This document shows, piece by piece, positions 1-5,305 of a stretch of 15,292 nucleotides of DNA. The notes beneath the pieces are model-generated. The model had not been told where the DNA came from. It searched no databases and worked only from the letters and a program-made list of their open reading frames with translations. Numbering within the stretch: the stretch's first letter is position 1; every line of letters starts with the position of its first letter. Origin of the DNA: Baffinella frigidus (Eukaryota; Cryptophyceae; Cryptomonadales; Baffinellaceae). A program made the position numbers and the translations under genes. The stretch lies in assembly GCA_026770585.1 (NCBI GenBank), contig MU646644.1:136171-151462 (forward strand), given 5' to 3'.

Positions 1-55
<55 letters not shown>
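1..55. repeat. (AT)n microsatellite
   Basis: Pure AT dinucleotide run that opens the window. Read on the minus strand it directly follows the GT of the possible donor at 55-56, so it would be the first part of an intron of the helicase gene. The true length is unknown because the window cuts it. Confidence 0.97.
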
Positions 56-56
<1 letters not shown>

Positions 57-57
<1 letters not shown>

Positions 58-122
58 ACCCCGAAGCACCCTCTGCAGAGGACCAACACCACCACCTTCC
101 CGCCAGTCTTCCCCCACAGCAC
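57..122 (-). CDS. Possible helicase exon, duplicate of the motif Ia exon
   Basis: This 66 nt stretch (22 codons, phase 0 at both ends) begins after an AG at 123-124 and ends at a GT before the AT microsatellite. It encodes VLWGKTGGKVVVLVL and then a Cys/Gly-rich end. It repeats the start of the exon at 145-222 (AKTGGKVVVLTPTG), so it is a local exon duplication. Only 22 nt separate the two copies. They could be alternative exons, exons split by a 22 nt intron, or one functional exon and one relic. The sequence fits motif Ia of an SF2 helicase less well than its partner does. Confidence 0.42.
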
Positions 123-144
123 CTGCGGTACAAAACGTTACTAC

Positions 145-222
145 CGGCACGTCCCCAAGACACACTCGACACGGCACAGGCCCCGTCGGCGTCAACACCA
201 CCACCTTGCCCCCTGTCTTCGC
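145..222 (-). CDS. Exon of Dicer/RIG-I-like SF2 helicase (motif Ia)
   Basis: This 78 nt stretch has 26 codons, phase 0/0. The acceptor is CTGCAG|GCG and the donor CCG|GTAGTAAC. The translation begins AKTGGKVVVLTPTGPVP. In SF2 helicases, Walker A is followed after a short helix by a hydrophobic strand and a PT-x-P block (motif Ia, which contacts nucleic acid), and this piece fits that place. It follows the Walker A exon at 468-527 in the same phase across a 245 nt intron. An alternative start a few codons earlier (GCAG|TGCTGC) is possible. The product would use ATP to move along RNA or DNA. The motif-order assignment is fairly sure; the exact subfamily is not. Confidence 0.68.
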
Positions 223-467
223 CTGCAGCACTGCGGTGAGGAGACGGAGGACGGGATGGTGCCAGTCAACCTCTATCTCTCTCTCTCTCTCTCTCTCTGA
301 CTACCTCGTATATCTCTCTCTCTCTCTGACCGACCCCCAGCCAAGCCCCCTGCGTTGTCCCTGCGTTGGCCAGGCCACATGGTGGGCTTCGCAGATCGCT
401 CTATTTATTTGCGTGGTACTAATTTATAACTGGTCCACACCCTAACCCCTAACCCCTAAACACGCAC
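223..467 (-). other. Intron with CT microsatellites and telomere-like end
   Basis: This 245 nt intron lies between the Walker A and motif Ia exons of the helicase. It holds two CT-rich runs (271-298 and 312-327) and, next to the donor, three telomere-like units CCCTAAC/CCCTAAA on the plus strand (440-460). The donor is GAG|GTGCGTG and the acceptor CTGCAG|G. Confidence 0.6.
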
Positions 468-527
468 CTCTTTCATGCGCTCGCACGCGACTTTGGTCTT
501 CCCGGTCCCCGTAGCGCAGAAAACAAC
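468..527 (-). CDS. Exon of Dicer/RIG-I-like SF2 helicase (Walker A, motif I)
   Basis: This 60 nt stretch has exactly 20 codons, phase 0/0. The acceptor is GCGCGCAG|GTT and the donor AAAGAG|GTGCGTG. It encodes VVFCATGTGKTKVACERMKE. ATGTGKT is a textbook motif I (Walker A, P-loop) of SF2 helicases. Its Lys and Thr bind the ATP phosphates and Mg. The strand before it and the Ala-rich helix after it are as expected for the family. The exon upstream in the same phase (1440-1482) ends at ANS, so the joined order YQ-EL...NS-VVFCATGTGKT matches the Dicer/RIG-I helicase layout. The 912 nt intron before it carries a SINE-like insertion. FANCM/Mph1-type or type III restriction-like helicases share this motif and remain possible. 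Confidence 0.87.
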
Positions 528-558
528 CTGCGCGCCACTTTTGCTTGTCAACTTTCAC

Positions 559-680
559 AGGACGCCAGTGAGGCGGGCCCGTTTCTTATGGCCCATAGAC
601 TTTTGTATCACTCAACTCAAGGCTCAAGAGCCTCATGTAGGACCTGTATCGAGATTAATAAAGAAGAAGAGAAGGACGCC
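559..680 (+). mobile_element. SINE-like retroelement copy 1, with target-site duplication
   Basis: The element proper is 567-672. It starts AGTGAGGCGGGCCCG and ends AATAAAGAAGAAGAGA, a GAA-rich tail. An 8 nt duplication AGGACGCC flanks it (559-566 and 673-680). Two other copies lie at 8988-9104 and about 11222-11366, each with its own duplication. Short length, a simple-sequence tail and 8-14 nt duplications indicate a non-autonomous retroposon. I see no convincing pol III box. This copy sits inside the long helicase intron 528-1439, opposite to the direction of the gene. Confidence 0.82.
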
Positions 681-910
681 GGGTCACACGTCAGAAGTTT
701 CCAGACCCGGCCATCTAAAACCATCCGGTACTAACCACGCCCGGGATGTATGGTTCAGGGGTTAGGGTGTGTGTCTGTGGCGGAGCAGAGCTCTTGCTGC
801 GTGGCTTGATTTAGGGGTTAGAAAAGTCTCTGATAGGGGTGGGTTCGAGTGTTCAGGCCACACGTCGGAATTTCACAGACCCGGTCATCTACAATATGTC
901 GTTACTAACC
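680..910 (+). repeat. Pair of 57 nt diverged direct repeats
   Basis: The segments 680-736 and 854-910 align end to end: both share CACACGTC near the start, then CAGACCCGG, CATCTA and a final ACTAACC. The spacer (737-853) contains TTAGGGGTTAG telomere-like pieces. The first copy abuts the right target-site duplication of the SINE-like element. I see no coding signal in this part of the intron. Confidence 0.7.
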
Positions 911-1408
911 GTCAACCGTTGAGTTGATTGGATAATTGTATGCCTGGGAATTACGCCAAAGGTGAACACCCGACTAGCGGAGGACACACACATTTCTGCC
1001 AAGTACAATATTTCAGACGGAACGTTGCGTGTGACGTTCGCACGTGTGCCCTGGCGTGGATAGGGGTCGCGCGCGTCCAGGCTCAGCCCTGGGGTTTGAG
1101 GTTCCTGTTCAGGCCCTCAATTCTCAACCCTCAGCCCTTAACCCTATACCCTAAACCCTACACCCTGAAGCCTGAAGGTGCCCGCGAAGGGAGGGCGAGG
1201 TTGCTTCTTCGACGTTGGGTTCAGGGATTAGGATACATAGCGTTGGAGATGGATGGGGCTCGGTCTGTCAGGGTGTAGTGATGGTGTGATCGAGTTTTCA
1301 CCACTGGGGTGAGGGATTAGGATATGGGGCTGGGGGTGGAGGGGCGGTCCATCCCTACACAACCCCTCAGATCCCTACAACATCAGCCCTCACCCCTCCA
1401 CCCACAAC
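911..1408. other. Intron remainder: telomere-like block and hairpin
   Basis: This is the upstream part of the helicase intron 528-1439. It contains a C-rich telomere-like block on the plus strand (about 1121-1172, CCCTTAACCCTATACCCTAAACCC) and a hairpin with perfect 11 nt arms GGGTGGAGGGG (1334-1344) and CCCCTCCACCC (1393-1403). A plus-strand ORF at 928-1278 runs through the telomere-like block and has no coding character. No exon was found here on either strand. Confidence 0.5.
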
Positions 1409-1439
1409 CCCGGATATCGTAACCCATGATCCCAGTGAC

Positions 1440-1482
1440 CGAGTTGGCGCGCCGGCTCTTGTCGACCAGTTCCCCTTGGTAC
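1440..1482 (-). CDS. Exon of Dicer/RIG-I-like SF2 helicase (Q-motif-like YQ-EL)
   Basis: This 43 nt exon follows the acceptor AAACTAG|G and ends TCG|GTCACTGG. Its first base completes a Lys codon begun by the exon 1675-1760 (AA|G). The junction reads LPLR-K-YQGELVDKSRRANS. In Dicer, RIG-I and related helicases an (L)RxYQxEL helix lies some 15-20 residues before Walker A and contacts the adenine. Here the distance from YQ to ATGTGKT across the next junction is about 18 residues, as expected. Frame and motif continue across introns on both sides, which is strong evidence for the splice model. The exon might instead run on to about 1409, but phase favours the stop at 1440. Confidence 0.84.
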
Positions 1483-1674
1483 CTAGTTTGGGGTTTGAAG
1501 TGTAGGTTTTAGGGTGTAGGGTGTAGGGTGTAGGGTGTAGGGTTTAGGGTTGTGTCTTGTAGGGTTTAGGGTGAAAGGTTGAGTGTGTAGGGTGCAGGGT
1601 TTAGGGTGTAGGGTGTGGCGTGTAGGGTGTAGGGTGTAGGGTGTGGTGTGTAGGGTGTAGGGTTCAGGGTTTAC
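1483..1674 (-). repeat. Intron made of degenerate telomere-like repeats
   Basis: This 192 nt stretch consists almost wholly of TTTAGGG, TGTAGGG and TGCAGGG variants on the plus strand (CCCTAAA/CCCTACA in gene sense). The donor is CGCAA|GTAAAC and the acceptor AAACTAG|G. It splits a Lys codon in the Q-motif region of the helicase. The C-rich sense strand gives a natural pyrimidine tract and CTAA-like branch sites. Confidence 0.8.
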
Positions 1675-1760
1675 TTGCGCAGAGGCAGCGAAGCTTTCGA
1701 AACCGCCGCGGCCTCCGAATCCTCGATCGATTTCTTGTAGGGTGCGTACTCGTCGAACGC
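1675..1760 (-). CDS. Exon of Dicer/RIG-I-like helicase, N-terminal side
   Basis: This 86 nt stretch has 28 codons plus AA. The acceptor CACCCTAG|GCG is itself part of a telomere-like unit and the donor is CGCAA|GTAAAC. The encoded peptide begins AFDEYAPYKKSIEDSE and ends ASLPLR, strongly charged and GC3-rich. The final LR belongs to the LRxYQ helix completed by the next exon. It lies as an island of unique sequence between two telomere-like arrays. No recognised domain precedes the Q-motif here, so this is linker or the start of the helicase fold. Confidence 0.8.
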
Positions 1761-2045
1761 CTAGGGTGTATGGCTTGGTGTTTAGTGTTTAGTGTTTAGT
1801 GTTTAGTGTTTAGTGTTTAGTGTTTAGGGTTTAGGGTTTAGGGTTTAGGGTTTAGGGTTTGGTGTTTAGGGTTTATGGTTTATGGTTTATGGTTTAGGGT
1901 TTAGGTTTTGGGGTTCATTGTTTAAGGTTTGGGGTGTAGGGTGTAGGATGTAGGGTATAGGGTGTGGGGTTTGGTTGGTTGGGGTTCGGGTTAGGGTTTA
2001 CACATGAAACTCAAAACCTCAAACTCAGGTTGTGTCTTTGCTTAC
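1761..2045 (-). repeat. Intron rich in telomere-like and TTTAGTG repeats
   Basis: This 285 nt stretch lies between helicase exons. On the plus strand it holds six tandem TTTAGTG units (about 1781-1826), then canonical TTTAGGG units (to about 1858), TTTATGG variants and GTGTAGG variants (to about 2000). The graded change of unit type suggests local amplification of variant repeats. Donor GTC|GTAAGC, acceptor CCCTAG|G. Confidence 0.75.
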
Positions 2046-2129
2046 GACGCGGGAGTGCACTTGCGAAGTGTCACGGTGTGATCCGAACTCGACTTCGTAG
2101 GTCTGCTTGAGTAGAAGTGGGCGCATCAT
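2046..2129 (-). CDS. Probable first coding exon of the helicase
   Basis: This 84 nt stretch (28 codons) starts at ATG and ends GTC|GTAAGC, phase 0, which matches the exon at 1675-1760. It encodes MMRPLLLKQTYEVEFG and more. A TGA lies in frame five codons upstream, so the double ATG at 2124-2129 is the natural start if this is the first exon. That would put the YQ motif near residue 58, reasonable for a helicase with no N-terminal domain. It could instead be an internal exon with an acceptor near CTCAAG or AAGCAG. Base composition is less clearly coding than in the next exons. Confidence 0.52.
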
Positions 2130-2242
2130 ACAATATATTCAGTGCCTGAAATCTCGAAAAAAGGTGCTACTAAAATACTTTCCATAAGGTTGAGGGTTTA
2201 GGGTTCAGGGTTTAAAGTCCAAATCGGAAAGGTGCGGATAAA

Positions 2243-2560
2243 TGCCTTGACAAACTGTCTGAATCACCCTATGTGCGATCACGGGTGTGGGGTTTCGAAT
2301 TTACACAGAAAAATCAAAGCCCTCAACGCCAGAGTGTGTTATGTCCTAGGGTTCAGGGTGTAGGCGTGCCTTCACAAGCTGTCTGAACCACTCCACCTTC
2401 TACGTCATTCGGCACACAGAGATGGTGGTGGCCGCGATGAGGGTGCCGCGTTGCAGAGGGTGCAACCGGAACGTTCAGGATGTAGGGTTGGAGGCGTGCC
2501 TTGCAGAGCTGCCTGAACCACCCTCCGGGCGATCGTGAGAACGTCTCCTCTCGCGCCAGC
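2243..2560 (+). repeat. Three degenerate copies of a roughly 45 nt unit, spaced about 125 nt
   Basis: Similar blocks start near 2243, 2364 and 2493: the core is GCGTGCCTT, CAAGCTG or CAGAGCTG, then CTGAACCACC, and in two of them GCGATC. In minus-strand reading all three keep one frame (VIAHRVIQTVCQG, GGVVQTACEG, IARRVVQAALQG). They look like a repeated exon fragment. Telomere-like pieces such as GGTTCAGGGT lie beside each copy. The stretch 2130-2512 otherwise shows no exon I can support. Confidence 0.6.
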
Positions 2561-2589
2561 TTCAGAGCCTCGTCCCGCATCTTGCCGAC
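2513..2589 (-). CDS. Candidate exon of gene B, Lys/Arg/Glu-rich
   Basis: It follows the acceptor CACGTGGGCAG|GTC in phase 0, as required by the exon 3078-3212. It encodes VGKMRDEALKLAREE and then TFSRSPGGWF. The GC3-rich first half looks genuine. The end is unclear: either GG|GTGGTT (end 2522) or a GC donor TTCAG|GCAGCT (end 2513). A competing exon 2590-2669 (GAGFGFRVQV...) would use the same AG|GTC as a donor; the two models exclude each other. Confidence 0.5.
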
Positions 2590-2700
2590 CTGCCCACGTG
2601 CGCAACCACACCAGCGTCACCATGGCAATTGTCTACTTGAACCTGAACCCTGAAGCCGAACCCTGCGCCCTAGAGCATTGCCGGAAAGGTTTTGCGCGAA

Positions 2701-2916
2701 CGTGTGAGCGTCAGGATGCCATTTGGCGTGAACCTAAACCCTAAACCCTAAACCCTCAACCCTCAACCCTCAACCCTAAACCCTAAACCCTAAACCCTAA
2801 ACCCTAAACCCTAAACCCTCAACCCTGAACCCAAAATCTTAAACTCTGAACCCTAAAGCCTAAACCATAAACCATAAACCATTAAGGGGTTGGTGTGCCA
2901 TCCTGACGCTCACACG
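2701..2916. mobile_element. Telomere-like array flanked by 21 nt inverted repeats
   Basis: Arms at 2701-2721 (CGTGTGAGCGTCAGGATGCC...) and 2896-2916 match in inverted orientation at 20 of 21 positions. Between them lies a C-rich telomere-like array (about 2732-2880: CCCTAAA, CCCTCAA, CCATAAA). A third copy of the arm, in direct orientation with small changes, is at 2965-2985. The whole could be a TIR element that carries a telomere-like array, or an array captured between two repeats. Confidence 0.6.
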
Positions 2917-3077
2917 AGCGGCCTACCCCCTACACCCGGGCAAACGGACCCCACACCCGGGAAACGTGTGAGCGTCGAGATGGCATCCAACACCCCCATG
3001 CAAAAAATCCAAATACCCATCCTGGGTACCTCTTTGCTAAATTTACGAAGTTTGTGGGGGAATCGACTTTAACACAC

Positions 3078-3212
3078 CTCGGTGCGCCAGTCGGGGTATT
3101 GTGCGCTGATGGCCCAGACGTCTTGGCGAAGCTTCATCTCGAAGTTGCGGTCTGTCTCACGGAAGGCTCGGAAGAGGTTTGCCGCCATGTTGTTGACTTC
3201 GAACGAAGGTGC
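3078..3212 (-). CDS. Exon of gene B, unknown charged protein
   Basis: This 135 nt stretch has exactly 45 codons, phase 0/0. The acceptor CCCTACAG|GCA lies at the edge of telomere-like repeats and the donor is ACCGAG|GTGTGT. It encodes APSFEVNNMAANLFRAFRE, then TDRNFEMKLRQDVW, and ends QYPDWRTE. The codon third positions are mostly G or C and the peptide looks like a folded amphipathic-helix region. I recognise no family. The exons 3752-3799 and 2513-2589 join it in phase. A diverged copy of its first 27 nt lies upstream at 3264-3291. Confidence 0.85.
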
Positions 3213-3751
3213 CTGTAGGGTTCAGGGTTTAGGGTTTCGGGTTTAGGGTGTCGGGCATAGGGCACACGTTGTTCACCTCGGACGCTGGTGCCTGAGGGGG
3301 GTCACGCTCTCCCGGGTTTGGAGTTTAGGGTTTGGGGTTTGGGGCTTGGGGTTTGGGGTTTGGGTCTTGGGGTTTGGGGTTTGGGGTGCAGGATTTGGGG
3401 GGTTTTGGGTGTGGGGTTTAGGGTTTAGGGCTTGGGGGTTAGTGTCCAGAGTTCAGAATTTGGGGGGTGGGGTCTAGGGTTGAGGGACCGTGCAGGATTC
3501 AGGGTCTGAGATGTAGGTTGTATAGTTCAGGGTATAGGGTTCAGGGTTCAAGATCTGGGGGTTGGGATATAGGGTTGAGGGTTGAGGGACCTGGCTGGTT
3601 CAGGGACCTTGCCGGGTTGAGGGTTTTGGGTTTGGGTTTCACGGTCCAGGTTTCAAGATTCAGGGATTGGGGTGTAGGGTGTAGGGTTCAGGGTATAGGG
3701 TTCAGGGTTCAGGATCTGGGGTTTGGGGCATGGGGTTTAGGGTTGAGGGAC
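3213..3751 (-). repeat. Long telomere-like intron with a copied exon start
   Basis: This 539 nt stretch is mostly TTTAGGG, TTTGGGG, TTCAGGG and TATAGGG variants on the plus strand, so C-rich in gene sense. At 3258-3294 it holds a unique block whose minus strand reads CTCAG|GCACCAGCG..., a diverged copy of the acceptor and first nine codons of the exon 3078-3212 (APASEVNNV against APSFEVNNM). Several relics of the donor GCAAGGTCCCT recur (for example near 3605). Confidence 0.75.
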
Positions 3752-3799
3752 CTTGCTCGCGCGCAGCCACTTCTTCTCGAAGCCGAGGGTCCAGCCGCG
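3752..3799 (-). CDS. Short exon of gene B, basic and aromatic
   Basis: This 48 nt stretch has 16 codons, phase 0/0: RGWTLGFEKKWLRASK. The acceptor is CAACGCAG|CGC, one of very few without G as first exon base; the donor is AGCAAG|GTCCCTC. It is an island between telomere-like arrays on both sides. Third positions are all G or C. The phase fits both neighbours (4139-4179 before, 3078-3212 after). Confidence 0.75.
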
Positions 3800-4036
3800 C
3801 TGCGTTGAGGGTGTAGCGTTCAGGGTTTGGGGTTCAGGGTTGAGGGGTTAGAGTATAGGGTTTAGGGTTTAGGGTTTAGGGTGTAGGGTGTAGGGTTTGG
3901 GGTTTAGGGTTTAGTGTTTAGGTTTTAGGGTTTAGAGTTTAGGGTTTAGGGTTTATGGTTTATGGTTGATGGTTGATGGTGTAGGGTTTAGAGTTTGGGG
4001 TTTGGGGTTGAGGGTTTAGGGTTTGGGGTTTGTGGT

Positions 4037-4096
<60 letters not shown>

Positions 4097-4138
4097 GGTT
4101 TAAGGTTTAGGGTTTAGGGCTCATAGTTAGGGGTTTAC
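3800..4138 (-). repeat. Telomere-like intron with a TTGAGGG block
   Basis: This 339 nt stretch holds TTTAGGG variants and, at about 4030-4100, some ten tandem TTGAGGG units, a homogenised variant. In gene sense it is CCCTCAA/CCCTAAA. The donor is CTCAAG|GTAAACCCC, so the intron starts with the telomere-like unit itself; the acceptor is CAACGCAG|C. Confidence 0.75.
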
Positions 4139-4179
4139 CTTGAGGTCGAGTTTTGCATACGCGAGACATGCTTGGAACC
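4139..4179 (-). CDS. Short exon of gene B
   Basis: This 41 nt stretch follows a strong acceptor, CCCTCTTCCTCGTGCAG|GG, and ends CTCAAG|GTAAAC. Its first two bases complete a Gly codon started by the exon 4267-4324. It then encodes FQACLAYAKLDLK. The intron to the upstream exon is only 87 nt and looks entirely ordinary, which supports this part of the model. Function unknown. Confidence 0.72.
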
Positions 4180-4266
4180 CTGCACGAGGAAGAGGGTCAT
4201 AACCTGCCGAGTGTCTCACCCCCTGTCTCGTCCGCATAACCGAAAAAGCAGGGTTTTCCTGCGGAC

Positions 4267-4324
4267 CTTTCCACGGAAGGGCGAGGTGTCCGACTATGGT
4301 GGGAGCATTTAACACCACACGGAC
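4267..4324 (-). CDS. Short exon of gene B
   Basis: This 58 nt stretch has 19 codons plus one base. The acceptor is CACCCTTCAG|GTC and the donor TGGAAAG|GTCCGC. It encodes VRVVLNAPTIVGHLALPWK, a beta-strand-like hydrophobic segment. Phase 1 at its end fits the exon 4139-4179. Its last 26 nt recur, with one difference, on the plus strand at 12526-12551, so part of this exon has been copied inside the window. Confidence 0.72.
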
Positions 4325-4406
4325 CTGAAGGGTGGCTAACACTATGTCTCGTCCGCAGGCCGGAGACATTGAACCTTTCAATCTGGCGTCCCAGAGGAAG
4401 GGGTGC

Positions 4407-4471
4407 CATTAATCGAGGTCTGCAGCGAAGCCGTGTCTCGATATGTTGGGACTCCATCAATCCTCACGGTC
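4407..4471 (-). CDS. Tentative exon of gene B
   Basis: It starts at the acceptor CCTCCAG|GAC. The first G completes the AG left by the exon 4747-4793, and the frame then reads TVRIDGVPTYRDTASLQ until a TGA. The end is uncertain: no good GT donor precedes the stop, and the boundary given would be a GC donor. To fit the next exon (phase 0) the end should instead be GGA|GTCCCA or ACG|GCTTCG. The peptide looks real; the boundary does not convince me. Confidence 0.4.
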
Positions 4472-4483
4472 CTGGAGGACGCA

Positions 4484-4560
4484 ACCCTAAACCCTAAACC
4501 CTGAACCCTACACCCTAAACCCCAAACCCTGACATCTAAACCCTCAACCCTCAACCCCCC
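4484..4560 (+). repeat. C-rich telomere-like array
   Basis: CCCTAAA, CCCTGAA, CCCTACA and CCCTCAA units on the plus strand, ending in a C run. Orientation is opposite to the arrays at 3213-4138 and 5311-5540. It lies in the intron between the exons at 4747-4793 and 4407-4471. Confidence 0.85.
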
Positions 4561-4578
4561 CGTGACTCGCTAGAGGCC

Positions 4579-4618
4579 GCGAATGAAGTATAATTCATTC
4601 GCAGTATACTTCATTCGC
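4579..4618. repeat. Two mutually exclusive hairpins
   Basis: Three related arms follow each other: GCGAATGAAGTATA (4579-4592), TTCATTCGC (within 4593-4602) and TATACTTCATTCGC (4605-4618). The first pairs perfectly with the third (14 bp) or, over 9 bp, with the second. It is most likely the remnant of a small inverted-repeat element. It lies in an intron of gene B; the rest of 4619-4746 shows nothing I can name. Confidence 0.7.
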
Positions 4619-4746
4619 ACGTCTCCCGCCTCGTGACTGTAAGGCAGTCAGGCTACCACACGACTAGTCCGCTACGACAAGTGTAAAGGAATATCAATCA
4701 AAACCGGGAAGGGACCTTGCTGGTTTAGGAAGGGGTCAAAGGGGAC

Positions 4747-4793
4747 CTTTGGTCTTGCACCACGGGCGGGTCATCGCACAGAGGTCCTCCCTC
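4747..4793 (-). CDS. Short exon of gene B next to a TIR element
   Basis: This 47 nt stretch follows the acceptor GATGACAG|GAG, which lies just outside the end of the TIR element 4797-4935, and ends CAAAG|GTCCCC. In the phase of the exon before it, it reads EGGPLCDDPPVVQDQ plus AG. Another frame (REDLCAMTRPWCKTK) has better GC3, so either the frame or the upstream junction may be wrong. Function unknown. Confidence 0.5.
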
Positions 4794-4796
4794 CTG

Positions 4797-4935
4797 TCAT
4801 CCGGGGAGATATTCTTGTTTTTCACAACCTGGCAACGAAAATTACTACACAAATGTGTCATACTAGTGATTGTAAAGCCACGGTGTAGTAAGTATCGTTG
4901 CCAGATTCTAAAAGAAACATACGTTTCCCGGATTA
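4797..4935 (-). mobile_element. TIR element, family 1 (TTATCCGGGG), diverged copy
   Basis: It is 139 bp, with ends TCATCCGGGG and CCCGGATTA and long subterminal arms (AAAATTACTACAC against GTGTAGTAAG). It is related to 8679-8818 and 10460-10600. It fills most of the 149 nt intron 4794-4942, whose donor GTAATAATAATCC and acceptor GATGACAG flank it. No target-site duplication survives. Confidence 0.8.
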
Positions 4936-4942
4936 TTATTAC

Positions 4943-5045
4943 CCATCTCTGGGAGGCGACACGAGAGCAGAAGTGGCTCAGGACAGTCACCAACCCAGAG
5001 TCATATATCACCAAGCACACGACGTTTACGAAGAAATAGGTTGCC
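4943..5045 (-). CDS. Exon of gene B with a membrane-helix-like stretch
   Basis: This 103 nt stretch is one base plus 34 codons. The acceptor is CCGCGCAG|GGC and the donor AGATGG|GTAATA. It encodes ATYFFVNVVCLVIYDSGLV and then TVLSHFCSRVASQRW; the first 25 residues are hydrophobic enough to span a membrane. The phase fits both neighbours. A caution: the first half belongs to a repeat (TATCTTCGTATACGT and GGTGATATATGAC) that also occurs at 5841-5926, so this may be a repeat that happens to stay open. Confidence 0.55.
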
Positions 5046-5119
5046 CTGCGCGGCACGTATACGAAGATACAGGTTGACCAGAGCGGCATCAACGTATACA
5101 AAGATATTGTATATACCCC

Positions 5120-5212
5120 TTGAGTGGCGAGGCCGTCAACTTTGACGACCAAGAGGTCCTAGGCAGGCCCTAGTACCCTACGGTAGGGCGTATGGGCCTA
5201 CTCGCCACTTGA
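5120..5212 (-). mobile_element. TIR element, family 2 (GTGGCGAG), with duplication TTGA
   Basis: The element proper is 5124-5208 (85 bp). Its ends are GTGGCGAG and CTCGCCAC, and TTGA flanks both sides (5120-5123, 5209-5212). Inside is the palindromic CCCTACGGTAGGG. An 84 bp relative lies inverted at 13512-13595. It sits in the intron 5046-5219 of gene B, a few bases from the donor CACAG|GTATCTC. Read through instead of spliced, it would bring an in-frame TAG. Confidence 0.85.
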
Positions 5213-5219
5213 GAGATAC

Positions 5220-5305
5220 CTGTGCACATGGTCCTCGAGCCTCTGGATCTTGTCCGATTGGTCTTCGAGCTTCTCCGCATGCATCGCCAGAAACTGCAGG
5301 AACAC
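5220..5305 (-). CDS. Coiled-coil-like exon of gene B
   Basis: This 86 nt stretch has 28 codons plus AG. The acceptor is CTAAACCAG|GTG (the tract before it is telomere-like sequence) and the donor CACAG|GTATCTC. It encodes VFLQFLAMHAEKLEDQ and then SDKIQRLEDHVH, a helix with Leu, Ile and Val at heptad-like spacing and many charges, so probably a short coiled coil. Codon use is strongly GC3. The previous exon joins in phase 0. The protein is unknown. Confidence 0.86.

Noticed and set aside
566-680. Coding region across the SINE-like element (FCITQLKAQ-type translation)
   Set aside because: The same peptide-like translation appears in all three copies because the element is repeated, not because it is a conserved protein here.
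1483-2000. True chromosome end (telomere)
   Set aside because: Repeats are degenerate, occur in both orientations at many places and have phase-matched exons between them; they are interstitial.
2590-2669. Exon GAGFGFRVQV... with donor GGCAG|GTCGGC
   Set aside because: It keeps phase, but codon bias is weaker than in the overlapping-site alternative 2513-2589; left as a competing model.
3467-3808. Plus-strand ORF of 113 codons, Gly/Arg/Val-rich
   Set aside because: It is a translation of degenerate telomere-like repeats and runs antisense over the exon 3752-3799.
4736-5152. Single minus ORF of 138 codons as one gene
   Set aside because: It reads straight through a TIR element (4797-4935). 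Splitting it at AG/GT gives exons that keep phase with their neighbours.
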